A stretch of DNA of 64,000 bases, taken from positions 7,377 to 71,376 of the forward strand of contig JAKFFB010000191.1 of assembly GCA_036675425.1 (NCBI GenBank), read 5' to 3'. Below, piece by piece: positions 19,224 to 27,383 of the stretch. Every line of letters begins with the position of its first letter. Position 1 is the first letter of the stretch. Source of the stretch: SCTD01 sp036675425 (GTDB taxonomy: Bacteria > Actinomycetota > Actinomycetes > Mycobacteriales > SCTD01). The notes beneath the pieces were generated by a model. It had not been told where the DNA came from and ran no database searches. It saw only the letters and a program-made list of their open reading frames with translations. The position numbers and the translations under genes are program-made.

Positions 19224-20204
19224 GTGCGTGCGCTCGAGCTCGTCAGCTTCGACGGACCGGCCGCTCTGCGTCCGGCGCCCGTCACGGAACCCGCGGCCGA
19301 CGCCGACGGCATCGTCGTGGACGTCCGCGCGATCGGCATCAACTACCCCGACCTGCTGATGACGCAGGGCTCCTACCAGGTGAAGCCGCCCCTCCCCTTC
19401 GTCCCCGGCAGCGAGATCGCCGGCGTCGTCCGTGATGCACCCGAGGGCTCGGGCTGGAAGCCGGGCGACCGGGTGGCGGCCTTCGTCTGGTCGGGCGGCT
19501 ACGCCGAGCAGGTCTACGTGCCGATGAACGCGGTCTTCCCGCTGCCTGCCGGCATGGACTTCCGCACCGGGGCGGCGACCATCATCAACTACCACACCAC
19601 GCACTTCGCGCTGGCGCGTCGCGGGCAGCTCGCGCACGGGGAGACGCTCCTGGTGCTCGGCGCGGCCGGCGGCATCGGATCGGCCGCCGTCCAGGTGGGC
19701 CGGGGCCTGGGGGCGCACGTCATCGGCGGTGTCGCCACCGAGGAGCAGGCCGAGGCCGCGCGTGAGGCCGGAGCCGACGAGGTGCTCGTGCTCACGGAGG
19801 GCTTCTCCACCCGGGTGCGGGAGCTGACCGGCGGTCGCGGTGTCGACGTCGTCCTCGACCCGCTGGGTGACTGGCTGTTCGGCGAGGCCGTCCGCGCGCT
19901 CGCCCCCGAGGGACGGATCCTGGTCGTCGGCTTCGCGGCGGGCGCGATCCCCGAGCTCAAGGTGAACCGGCTGCTGCTGAAGAACGTCTCTGCGGTCGGT
20001 GTGGCCTGGGGCGCCTTCCTCGACATCGACAAGCACCTGATGGCACAGGCCAGCCGTGCGCTCGCCGACATGCACGCCGTCGGCGCGCTCACCCCGCTGA
20101 TCGGCGGCGAGTTCGCCTTCGAGGACATCCCCGAGGCGCTCCACCAGCTGAGTCGTGGCGAGATCCGGGGGAAGGCGGTGGTGCTCCTCGGCGGCGGCGC
20201 GTGA
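19224..20204 (+). CDS. NADPH:quinone reductase-like zinc-free MDR enzyme
   Basis: A 326-residue medium-chain reductase of the quinone oxidoreductase/crotonyl-CoA reductase-like branch. It has YPDLLMTQGSYQ and FVPGSEIAGVV in the substrate domain, and the nucleotide motif LVLGAAGGIGSAAVQVGRGLGA (about residues 138-160). Zinc ligands are absent. It probably reduces an activated double bond using NADPH. The GTG at 19224 follows AGGAG (19213-19217). It ends the ligase operon and converges on the GntR gene with a gap of only 11 bases. Confidence 0.87.
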   Translation: MRALELVSFDGPAALRPAPVTEPAADADGIVVDVRAIGINYPDLLMTQGSYQVKPPLPFVPGSEIAGVVRDAPEGSGWKPGDRVAAFVWSGGYAEQVYVPMNAVFPLPAGMDFRTGAATIINYHTTHFALARRGQLAHGETLLVLGAAGGIGSAAVQVGRGLGAHVIGGVATEEQAEAAREAGADEVLVLTEGFSTRVRELTGGRGVDVVLDPLGDWLFGEAVRALAPEGRILVVGFAAGAIPELKVNRLLLKNVSAVGVAWGAFLDIDKHLMAQASRALADMHAVGALTPLIGGEFAFEDIPEALHQLSRGEIRGKAVVLLGGGA

Positions 20205-20215
20205 TGCGGGATCGG

Positions 20216-20968
20216 TCAGACGCGGAGCTCGTCGGGGTGGGCGAAGCTCTCGATGAGCACGCGGTAGCCGTGCACGTGCTTGCTCATCGCGGCCTCCGCC
20301 TTGGCGGGGTCGCCCTTGCGGATCGCGGTCAGGATCCGGTCGTGCGCCGCGAGGGTGTCCGCCATCGTCTTGGGGCTGTTGAACTCCGAGATGTCGGTCG
20401 CCGCCACGATCGCCTGGGAGAGCGAGTCCAGGATGATCTGCATGATCTCGTTGCCGCTGGCCGCGACGACGGCCATGTGCCACTCGGCGTTGCGCTGCAG
20501 GAAGGCCGGGATGTCGTCCAGCGCCTCCTTCAGCCGGGCGGCGGCCTCGTCGAGACGCGCGAGGTCCTCGTCCGTGCGGTTCATCGCAGCGAGACCGGCG
20601 GCAGCCGGCTCGAGGGCGTCCCGCGTCTCGAGCAGTGACTGGTAGCGGACACCGCGCCCGCTCACCAGGGCGCTCAGGCTGCGCTGCAGGGTGGTCGCGT
20701 CAGGTCGGCGTACGAAGGATCCTCCGGCGCGGCCGGGCCGGGTGGTGATCAGCCCCTCGATCTCCAGCACGCGCAACGCGTCCCGCACGGTGCCGCGGCT
20801 CAGGCCGACGGAGGCGGCGAGCTCCCGCTCGACGGGGAGGGCGGCGCCCTCGGTGAGGGTCCCGTTGAGGATCTGCTCGCGCAGGTGGTTGGCGAGCACG
20901 TCGGAGGCCTTGGGAACGGCGACCGGGCCCAGGGCGAAGCCGGACCCGGCTTCCTCGGCACTGGTCAT
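20216..20968 (-). CDS. GntR-family regulator, FadR/FCD subfamily
   Basis: A 250-residue repressor: a winged-helix GntR domain (about residues 24-92: LREQILNGTLTEGAALPVERELAASVGLS, then RGTVRDALRVLEIEGLI) and an all-helical FCD ligand domain (about 110-240) with the expected metal-binding Asp/His residues. FCD regulators bind small organic acids or acyl-CoA. It is the last gene of the eight-gene minus-strand acyl-CoA operon, 67 bases after the SDR gene, so it probably controls this operon and perhaps the divergent liv operon through the palindromic region at 27174-27221. Confidence 0.88.
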   Translation of the reverse strand: MTSAEEAGSGFALGPVAVPKASDVLANHLREQILNGTLTEGAALPVERELAASVGLSRGTVRDALRVLEIEGLITTRPGRAGGSFVRRPDATTLQRSLSALVSGRGVRYQSLLETRDALEPAAAGLAAMNRTDEDLARLDEAAARLKEALDDIPAFLQRNAEWHMAVVAASGNEIMQIILDSLSQAIVAATDISEFNSPKTMADTLAAHDRILTAIRKGDPAKAEAAMSKHVHGYRVLIESFAHPDELRV

Positions 20969-21035
20969 GTGGCCTCGCTGTGGGTGAGTGGTGGGCGCCG
21001 GTCCGGCCGGCGCGGGTGGTAGATGGCGTCCATTG

Positions 21036-21818
21036 TCAGTGCATCGTGATCCCGGCGCTCACGTTCAGGTCCTCGCCGGTGGTGCTGCGGGCGTCGTCGC
21101 CGGCGAGGAAGACCACCGCCGCGGCGACGTCGTCGGGGTCGACCAGGCGTCGCAGCGGCGAGGCGGTGGCGTACTCCGCCAGCTGCTCGTCGGGCGTGCG
21201 GCCGCCGGCCTCGCTCGCGGCGGCGATGACCCGGTCGAGCCGTGGACCGGTCACCGGGCCGGGGGAGACCAGGTTGACCCGGATCCCGTGCTCGCCGGCC
21301 TCGACGGCCAGCGTGCGGACCAGGCCGATCAGAGCCGTCTTGCTCGAGGTGTACGGCGTCCGGTGTGCCATGGGTCGCTTCCCGCTCATCGAGCCGATGA
21401 CGACGATCGCACCCGTGCCGCGCCTCACCATGGAGGGCAGCACCGCGCGGCAGGACAGGAAGACCCCCCGGACGTTCACCGCGTACGTGGCGTCCCACTC
21501 CTCCGGCGTCACCTCCCACAGGGGTGAGGTCGGTCCCGCGACGCCGCTGTTGGCGACCAGCACGTCCACCTCGCCGAGAGCCGATTCGATCCGGGCGACG
21601 CCGGCCTCGACGCTGTCGGCGTCCTGCACGTCCAGGGGTACCACCAGGGCGCGCCCGCCGGCCGTCGTGATCTGGTCGGCGACCTCCTCGAGCTCGCGGA
21701 CGGAGCGACCGGCCAGCGCGACCGATGCGCCCTCGGCGGAGCTCCGCAGCGCGATGGCGCGCCCGATGCCGCGACCGGCCCCGGTCACCAGCGCGACCCG
21801 GTCCTCGAGCGCGCTCAT
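21036..21818 (-). CDS. Short-chain dehydrogenase/reductase
   Basis: A 260-residue classical SDR: cofactor motif TGAGRGIGRAIAL (about residues 13-25), ANSGVAG in place of NNAG (about 90), and the catalytic Ser with YTSSK (about 150-162). Asp/Arg choice after beta-2 (AGRSVRE) suggests NADP(H). In this operon it would oxidise a 3-hydroxyacyl-CoA or a ketone/alcohol intermediate. I start at the ATG at 21818; the open frame extends 27 codons upstream into the MaoC gene without similarity. Confidence 0.87.
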   Translation of the reverse strand: MSALEDRVALVTGAGRGIGRAIALRSSAEGASVALAGRSVRELEEVADQITTAGGRALVVPLDVQDADSVEAGVARIESALGEVDVLVANSGVAGPTSPLWEVTPEEWDATYAVNVRGVFLSCRAVLPSMVRRGTGAIVVIGSMSGKRPMAHRTPYTSSKTALIGLVRTLAVEAGEHGIRVNLVSPGPVTGPRLDRVIAAASEAGGRTPDEQLAEYATASPLRRLVDPDDVAAAVVFLAGDDARSTTGEDLNVSAGITMH

Positions 21819-21840
21819 CGCAGTGCCGGAGACCGCGTGG

Positions 21841-22308
21841 TCACGGGCCGTAGGTGAGGTAGAGGAACTCGCCCACGAGGGCAGGTCGCTCCTCACCATC
21901 GATCTCGATGGTCACCGAGACCTTGAACTGGAAGCCGCCGTCGGAGCGCGGTGTGACCGTCAGCAGCCGGGCGCGCATGCGGATGCGGGAGCCGACCCGG
22001 ACCGGGTTGGTGAACCGCGCCCGGTCGACGCCGTAGTTCGCCCCGCGCGTCTGATCGGTGATCGCGAGCAGCTGGTCGAGCAGGTACGGGATCAGCGACA
22101 TCGTGAGGTACCCGTGGGCGATCGTCGTGCCGAAGGGCCCGCTCGCAGCGCGCTCCGGGTCGACGTGGATCCACTGGTGGTCGTTGGTGGCGTCGGCGAA
22201 GACGTGGACGCGCGGCTGCTCGATGTCCATCCAGTCGCTGACACCGAGGTCGGTCTCGCCCAGAGCCGCGAGCTCCTGCACGGTCACTGTGGTGGGGGGC
22301 ATCGACAT
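21841..22308 (-). CDS. MaoC-like hotdog dehydratase
   Basis: A 155-residue single hotdog-fold protein. The hydratase-2 motif is present: FADATNDHQWIHVDPERA (Asp and His dyad, about residues 35-52) followed by FGTTIAHGYLTMSL. It would hydrate a 2-enoyl-CoA. I start at 22308, where AGAGAG is five bases upstream; an ATG two codons later is possible. It sits between a DUF35 protein and an SDR, in the same combination found in thiolase-like aldolase/hydratase complexes of steroid side-chain catabolism. Confidence 0.88.
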   Translation of the reverse strand: MSMPPTTVTVQELAALGETDLGVSDWMDIEQPRVHVFADATNDHQWIHVDPERAASGPFGTTIAHGYLTMSLIPYLLDQLLAITDQTRGANYGVDRARFTNPVRVGSRIRMRARLLTVTPRSDGGFQFKVSVTIEIDGEERPALVGEFLYLTYGP

Positions 22309-22328
22309 CTGCTCTCTGTGAGGGGTGG

Positions 22329-22730
22329 TCAGGCCGGCGAGAAGCGGGCGATGCTGACACCCGACTCCTGCTCGATGCTCAGGGTGAGCGGCATCTCGAT
22401 GGACAGCTCGTCCTCGGAGGCGTTGATGTTGGTGATCAGGCGGGCACCCTCGTCGAGCTCGACGATCGCCACGTTGTAGGGCAGCCGATCTGCGAACGAC
22501 GGGTGCACGGCAGAGTGGTAGACGACCCAGCTGATCAGCCGGGCCCGTCCCGCCGAGGCCTGCCACGACACGTTGTCCGACAAGCAGCAGGGGCACTCCT
22601 CACGCGCCGGCAGGAACGCGTTGTCGCAGTCGCCGCAGCGCAGCAGCCGCAGCTCGCCGGCCGCGAGCCCGGACCAGTACGGCTCGGTCAGCGCCGTCAC
22701 CTCCGGGAGCGGGACCTCGGCGGCCATCAC
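22329..22730 (-). CDS. DUF35 zinc-ribbon/OB-fold acyl-CoA-binding protein
   Basis: A 133-residue protein with an N-terminal rubredoxin-like zinc ribbon (CGDC and CPCC pairs at about residues 32-50) and a C-terminal OB fold (SWVVYHSAVHPSF onward). DUF35 proteins partner thiolase-like enzymes and bind acyl-CoA. The gene begins on the thiolase stop: either GTG at 22730 (GTGA overlap) or ATG at 22727 (TGATG). Strict coupling implies that it forms a stoichiometric complex with the thiolase-like protein. Confidence 0.88.
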   Translation of the reverse strand: MMAAEVPLPEVTALTEPYWSGLAAGELRLLRCGDCDNAFLPAREECPCCLSDNVSWQASAGRARLISWVVYHSAVHPSFADRLPYNVAIVELDEGARLITNINASEDELSIEMPLTLSIEQESGVSIARFSPA

Positions 22731-23851
22731 TGCCCCAGGATGAGCGTCGAGTGGGTGTGCATGATGCCTCCCTGGTTGCTCACGATCGCCGTCCGCGCGT
22801 CGGGCACCTGGTTCACCGACGTCCCGCGGACCTGCCGAACGCCCTCGATGACCAGCTGCATGCCGGGCATCCCGGTCTCGGAGAGCAGGCCGCCGCTGGT
22901 GTTGATCGGCAGCTCGCCGCCGATCTCGACGTTGCCGTCCTCGACGAACCTTCCGCCCTCGCCCTTCTTGGCGAAGCCGTAGTCCTCGAGCGTCATCAGC
23001 GCCGCGATCGTGAAGCAGTCGTAGATCTGCGCCACGTCGATGTCCTTCGGGGTCAGGCCGGCCATCGCGAACGCCGTCCTCGCCGAGACCTCCGCCGCCG
23101 TCGAGGTGAGCACCGGGCGCTGGGCCACCTCCCAGGAGGTCTGGCCCTGCCCGAAGCCGAGGATCGGCACGGGCGCGGGCACGCCCAGGTCACGGGCGCG
23201 CTGCGCGCTCATCACCACGACGGCGGCGCCGCCGTCCGACACCAGGCAGATGTCGTCACGCCTCAGCGGATCGACCACCAGGCGCGACTCGGCGTACATC
23301 TGCTCGGTGAGCGGCAGCCGGAGCTGCGCGTGGGGGTTCTCCGCGCCGTGCCTCCGGCAGGCCCGGGCGATGGCGCCGAACTGCTCGTGCGTGGTCCCGA
23401 ACTCCTCCATGTGCCGGCGCATGATCATGGCGTAGCCGGCAGCCACCCCGAACCAGCCGTAGACGGCGTCGTCGCCCCAACCGCGCTCGTACGCCTGCCG
23501 AGTGCCGGTCTTCGGGTTGTCCGCGATGGTCACCAGCGCGACCTCGCACTGGCCGTGCTCGATGGCCATGGCGGCGAACGAGATCATCGAGATGTTGGTG
23601 GCGCCACCCTGGTCCCAGACGCCGCCGATCCGCGGCTGCAGGCCGAGCGCTTCCGCGACCGTCTGGCCGTACATCGAGCGGTGCTGGGACGTCGGGTACT
23701 TGACGAAGACGGCGTCGATGGCGTCCTTGTCGATCCCGGCGTCCTGGATGGCCTTGCGGCTGGCCTCGACGTTGAGGGAGTCGGTCGTACGGCCGGGGAG
23801 CTTGCCGTACGCGGTGTGCCCGACCCCCGCGATGACGGCCTTGCCGCGCAT
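22727..23851 (-). CDS. Thiolase-superfamily protein lacking catalytic Cys
   Basis: A 374-residue SCP2/lipid-transfer-type thiolase fold. The region that should carry the nucleophilic cysteine reads VWDQGGATNISM (about residues 78-90) with no Cys. The GHPxGA motif is SETGMPGMQL (about 324-333), with no His, and the final CxG motif is SNQGGIM. All three thiolase catalytic elements are therefore replaced. This pattern, together with a coupled DUF35 partner, resembles the Ltp2-type retro-aldolases of steroid side-chain degradation rather than beta-ketothiolases. Coupled by 4-base overlaps at both ends. Confidence 0.87.
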   Translation of the reverse strand: MRGKAVIAGVGHTAYGKLPGRTTDSLNVEASRKAIQDAGIDKDAIDAVFVKYPTSQHRSMYGQTVAEALGLQPRIGGVWDQGGATNISMISFAAMAIEHGQCEVALVTIADNPKTGTRQAYERGWGDDAVYGWFGVAAGYAMIMRRHMEEFGTTHEQFGAIARACRRHGAENPHAQLRLPLTEQMYAESRLVVDPLRRDDICLVSDGGAAVVVMSAQRARDLGVPAPVPILGFGQGQTSWEVAQRPVLTSTAAEVSARTAFAMAGLTPKDIDVAQIYDCFTIAALMTLEDYGFAKKGEGGRFVEDGNVEIGGELPINTSGGLLSETGMPGMQLVIEGVRQVRGTSVNQVPDARTAIVSNQGGIMHTHSTLILGQ

Positions 23852-25047
23852 CAGATCACCCCCCGCTCGCGCAGGCCGGTCAGCTCGTCGGCATCGAGAC
23901 CGAGCCATCCGCCGTAGATCTCGTCGTTGTGCTGCCCGAGCGTCGCGCTGGGCACCAGCTCGGCGTAGTGGTCGCCCACCCGGATCGGGCTGTGCGGGAC
24001 GACCAGCGGCCCGAGCTCGGGGTGGTCCATCTCGCTGAGCATCCCGCGCTGGCGCAGGTGCGGGTCGTTGACCACCTCGCCGAGCTCGCGCACGGGGGCG
24101 GACGGGACACCGGCCTTGTTCAGCAGGTCCACCACCTCGGCCTTGCTGAGAGTGCCGGTCCACTCGCCGACGATCCGGTCGACCTCGTCGATCCGCTGCA
24201 CCCGCAGCACCCGGCTCGCGTAGAGCGGGTCGTCGCCGAGCTCCGGGCGGCCCATCACCTGGGTCAGCCCACGCCAGTGCGCGTCGCTGACGCAGATCAG
24301 CGCGATGTGTCCGTCGGTCGTCGGGTAGACGTTGTAGGGCGCCTCCGCCATCCCGGAGTGCCGGTTGCCGGTGCGCGTGGGGATGTCACCGGTGCTGCCG
24401 AAGTAGAGCCCGAGGCTCGACATCAGGCTCGGGTAGACGGAGTCGAGCATGGCCGCCTCCACCGTGGTGCCCTCGCCGGTGCGCTCCCTGCGGTACAGCG
24501 CGCTGACGATGGCGCCGTAGAGGTGGATGCCGCCCATGAAGTCGCTGATCGCCGGCCCGGCCTTCACCGGCTCGCGGTCGGGGAACCCGGTGACGGACAT
24601 GATCCCGGACATCGCCTGGATGGTGATGTCCATGGCCGGGAAGTCGCGGTACGGGCCGGTCGACCCGTAGCCGGAGCCGGACGCGTAGATCAGCCGCGGG
24701 TTGATCGCGCGCAGCGACGCAGGGCCGATGCCGAGCTTGTCGGTTACGCCGGGGCGGAAGTTCTCGACGAAGACGTCGGCCTTGGCCACCATCTTCTCGA
24801 GCAGCGCGACGCCCTCGGGGTCCTTGAGGTTGAGGGTCACGTCCTTCTTGTTGCTGTTCAGCATCGCGAAGGGCGCGCCGGCGCCGGCGACCCGGCCCCG
24901 ACCACGCAGGTTCTCGCCGGTGAGCGGCTCCACCTTGATGACCTCGGCGCCGTTCAGCGCGAGGAGCAGGGTCGCGTAGGGGGCGTTGTAGATCTGCCCC
25001 AGGTCCACCACGGTGACGCCGGCGAAGGGCGCGCTGTCCATCGTCAT
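23851..25047 (-). CDS. Class III CoA-transferase (CaiB/BaiF family)
   Basis: A 398-residue family III CoA-transferase that forms an acyl-CoA by moving CoA from another thioester. The N-terminal VVDLGQIYNAPYATLLLALNG and EVIKVEP are typical; the catalytic Asp is in AGPAISDFMGG (about residue 172), and GNRHSGMAEAPYNVYPTTDG is the glycine loop. A second member of the family is in the divergent operon (34952-36169), so the cluster has two transferases and one ligase for CoA activation. The start overlaps the hydratase stop (ATGA). Confidence 0.9.
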   Translation of the reverse strand: MTMDSAPFAGVTVVDLGQIYNAPYATLLLALNGAEVIKVEPLTGENLRGRGRVAGAGAPFAMLNSNKKDVTLNLKDPEGVALLEKMVAKADVFVENFRPGVTDKLGIGPASLRAINPRLIYASGSGYGSTGPYRDFPAMDITIQAMSGIMSVTGFPDREPVKAGPAISDFMGGIHLYGAIVSALYRRERTGEGTTVEAAMLDSVYPSLMSSLGLYFGSTGDIPTRTGNRHSGMAEAPYNVYPTTDGHIALICVSDAHWRGLTQVMGRPELGDDPLYASRVLRVQRIDEVDRIVGEWTGTLSKAEVVDLLNKAGVPSAPVRELGEVVNDPHLRQRGMLSEMDHPELGPLVVPHSPIRVGDHYAELVPSATLGQHNDEIYGGWLGLDADELTGLRERGVI

Positions 25048-25817
25048 CTCCCCTTGAACTCGGCGGGCCGCTTCTCGGCGAAGGCGGCGGGTCCCTCCTG
25101 AGCGTCCTCGGTGAACTGCAGCACCTGGTTCATCGCCTGCTCGAGGCGCAGCCCGGTCACCCGGTCGACGTCGCGTGACCGGACGGCCAGCTCCTTCGAC
25201 GCCTGCACGGCCAGCGGCGCGTTCGCGGCGATCTCCCGGGCCAGCTCGAACGCGGTCGGCAGCAGCTCCTCCTGCGGCACGACGCGGTTCACCAGCCCCC
25301 AGCGCTCGGCCGTCGCCGCGTCGAGCCGCCGCCCGGTGAGCAGCATCTCCATGCCGATGGCGTACGGCAGCTGCTCGAGCACGCGCTGGGTGCCGCCGTT
25401 CCCCGCGACGACGCCGCGCTGCACCTCGCTGAGCCCGAAGGTCGCCGTGGGCGTGGCGATGCGGATGTCGGTCCCGAGCAGCAGGGTCATGCCCCCGCCC
25501 AGGCAGTAGCCGTTCACGGCGGCGATCACCGGCTTCCAGACCTCGAGACCGCGGTTGAGCAGCTGTCCCTGCTGGGTCAGCCAGAACCGCGACAGGTCGG
25601 TCTGCTTGCCCACGAAGCTCTTCAGGTCCGCACCGGTGGTGAAGGCCTTCTCGCCGGCGCCCGTGATGATCGCCACGCGGATGTCGCCGTCGTCGCGGAC
25701 CCGCGTCCAGGCTGCGGACAGCGCGGCGTACGCCTCGGCGTCCATGGCGTTCATCCGCTCCGGGCGGTTCATCGTGATGAGGGCGACGCCGTCGTCGACG
25801 TCGACGTCGATGGCCAC
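25044..25817 (-). CDS. Enoyl-CoA hydratase/isomerase family protein
   Basis: A 257-residue crotonase-fold protein. Oxyanion-hole segments are KAFTTGADL and NGYCLGGGMTLLLGTDI. Only the second catalytic glutamate is in place (FGLSEVQRGV); the first position is Thr (GGMTL), a pattern seen in enoyl-CoA isomerases and some racemase-like members. The start is a GTG at 25817, two bases after the ACAD stop; the only nearby ATG would cut away the first strands. C-terminus EKRPAEFKGR is typical. Confidence 0.87.
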   Translation of the reverse strand: MAIDVDVDDGVALITMNRPERMNAMDAEAYAALSAAWTRVRDDGDIRVAIITGAGEKAFTTGADLKSFVGKQTDLSRFWLTQQGQLLNRGLEVWKPVIAAVNGYCLGGGMTLLLGTDIRIATPTATFGLSEVQRGVVAGNGGTQRVLEQLPYAIGMEMLLTGRRLDAATAERWGLVNRVVPQEELLPTAFELAREIAANAPLAVQASKELAVRSRDVDRVTGLRLEQAMNQVLQFTEDAQEGPAAFAEKRPAEFKGR

Positions 25818-25819
25818 GC

Positions 25820-26992
25820 TCAGCTGCTCCCGCTGCTCTTCTTGCCGCTGATGAGCTGACGGGCGACGACCATGCGGTGCACCTCGGACGGGCCCTCGCC
25901 GATGCGCTTGATGCGCATCTCGCGGTACCAGCGCTCGAGGGGCAGCTCCTTGGCGACGCCCATCCCGCCGAGGATCTGCACGCAGCGGTCGACGACCCGG
26001 CCGGCGGTCTCGGTGGCGTAGACCTTGCAGGCCGAGGCCTCGAACTTGTAGTCCTGCCCGGAGTCGGCCTTGAAGGCCGCCTCGTAGCAGAGCCAGCGGG
26101 CCGCGCGGATCTCGATCTCGGAGTCGGCGATCATCCACTGGATGGCCTGCTTGTCGGCGAGCCGGCCCCCGAACACCTCCCGGTTGCGCGCGTGCTCGAT
26201 GGCGATCTTGAGCGCGGCACTGGCGATGCCGAGAGTCGCTGCGGCGTAAGGGACGCGACCGTGGTTGAGCCACACCTGAGCCAGCTCGAAGCCACGGCCC
26301 TCCTCGCCGATCAGGTTCTCGGCGGGCACGCGGCAGTCCTGGAAGGACAGCTCGCAGGGGTACCAGGACCGGATGACGGGGATCGGCGTCATGGTCAGCC
26401 CCGGGGTGTCGGACTCCACGACGAAGCAGCTCACGCCGTTGCGGCCCTCCGACGTGCGGGCGAACACGACGCCCCAGTCGGAGTAGTTCGCCGCGGAGAT
26501 CCAGGTCTTCGTGCCGTTGAGGACGTAGCTGTCCCCGTCGCGCACGGCTGTCGTGCGGATGCTGCGCGCGGGGTCGGAGCCACCGGAGGGCTCGCTGATG
26601 GCGACGAAGGTCTTGCCGCCCTTCTCGATCGTCGGCACGGCGTACTTCTGGATCTGCTCCTCGGTGCCCTTGTAGATGACGTTCGGCGGGTCCCACCCGA
26701 ACGCGCCGCCGGCGGGCACGTAGGCACCCATCCGGCACTGCGACGCCTCCTCGGCGACGATCACCTGCGCGAGCATGCTCATCTCGCTGCCGCCGTAGGC
26801 GGCCGGCGAGTTGACGCACCAGATGCCGGCCTGGCGGGCCTTCTTGCGGGCCGCCTCGAGCACGTCCTGGGGGAGCTGGTAGGCGTCGAAGTCCAGGTTC
26901 TCCTCGGCCGGGACGATCTCCTTCTGCACGAAGTCGCGGGTGACCTTCTGCAGGCCCCGCAGCTCGTCGGAGAGCTGCCACACATCGGTCAT
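25820..26992 (-). CDS. Acyl-CoA dehydrogenase
   Basis: A 390-residue ACAD, first gene of the eight-gene minus-strand operon. Motifs: FVAISEPSGGSDPARSIRT (FAD/substrate contact, about residue 127), YVLNGTKTWISAANYSDW, HGRVPYAAATLGIASAAL and the C-terminal ILGGMGVAKELPLERWYREMRIKRIGEGPSEVHR, which is the crotonobetainyl/short-chain type ending. It would dehydrogenate the CoA ester with FAD, passing electrons to ETF. The ATG at 26992 has GGAGGA upstream. A good sigma-70-like promoter is found at 27150-27178. Confidence 0.92.
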   Translation of the reverse strand: MTDVWQLSDELRGLQKVTRDFVQKEIVPAEENLDFDAYQLPQDVLEAARKKARQAGIWCVNSPAAYGGSEMSMLAQVIVAEEASQCRMGAYVPAGGAFGWDPPNVIYKGTEEQIQKYAVPTIEKGGKTFVAISEPSGGSDPARSIRTTAVRDGDSYVLNGTKTWISAANYSDWGVVFARTSEGRNGVSCFVVESDTPGLTMTPIPVIRSWYPCELSFQDCRVPAENLIGEEGRGFELAQVWLNHGRVPYAAATLGIASAALKIAIEHARNREVFGGRLADKQAIQWMIADSEIEIRAARWLCYEAAFKADSGQDYKFEASACKVYATETAGRVVDRCVQILGGMGVAKELPLERWYREMRIKRIGEGPSEVHRMVVARQLISGKKSSGSS

Positions 26993-27149
26993 GATCGGTG
27001 TCCTCCAGGACGGGTCGGGGTGCACGACGTCTTGCTCACCGCCGCGGGGTCCGTCAGGGGCTGAGGGCCGGCGCGGGCACCGTCGAGGTGCGGGCGCCGA
27101 CGCCGTGGAGACGAACTGCGGCTCCCAGCGAGGCTCGTGCGGCAGGGCG

Positions 27150-27178
27150 ACCGTACGACTGCCCGGTCATCCGGTCAA
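27150..27178 (-). promoter_or_regulatory. Promoter of the minus-strand acyl-CoA operon
   Basis: Read on the minus strand: -35 TTGACC (27178-27173), a spacer of exactly 17 bases, then -10 TACGGT (27155-27150), which fits the actinobacterial TAnnnT consensus. The -35 lies within the left arm of the palindrome at 27174-27221, so a protein bound there would block transcription. Confidence 0.55.
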
Positions 27179-27221
27179 TAGTCGGACCGAAACTGAAAAA
27201 GTTTGGTCCAAAGGTATTGAC
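27174..27221. promoter_or_regulatory. Imperfect palindrome, probable shared operator
   Basis: Left arm: GTCAATA (27174-27180) then GGACCGAAACT (27184-27194). Right arm: AGTTTGGTCC (27200-27209) then TATTGAC (27215-27221). The reverse complement of the right arm aligns with the left over about 21 bases with small bulges. Each outer arm holds an outward-facing TTGAC, so both divergent promoters would be covered. The GntR/FCD protein encoded at 20216-20968 is the nearest candidate to bind; TTGGTCC resembles half-sites of that family. Confidence 0.5.
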
Positions 27222-27383
27222 GTACGGCCCACAGCCCGCAACCATCCCGACGTGGCGCACGTCACGTTCTGCTCCTGGCCCTCCCCGCGGCATCCCCGCG
27301 GCGCTGTCGAGGACTCGCGGCCACGCCCACCACATCCAGCACGACAACCAGGCACCCGACAGGTGCGGATCGAGGAGAATCCG

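Larger units (their letters stand above)
26993..27383. other. 391-base divergent control region
   Basis: No gene is visible here. The stretch separates the start of the minus-strand acyl-CoA operon from that of the plus-strand liv operon. It contains an AT-rich imperfect palindrome at 27174-27221, a strong minus-strand promoter (27150-27178), and about 160 bases of leader before livK ending in the ribosome-binding site GAGGAG at 27372-27377. Confidence 0.6.
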
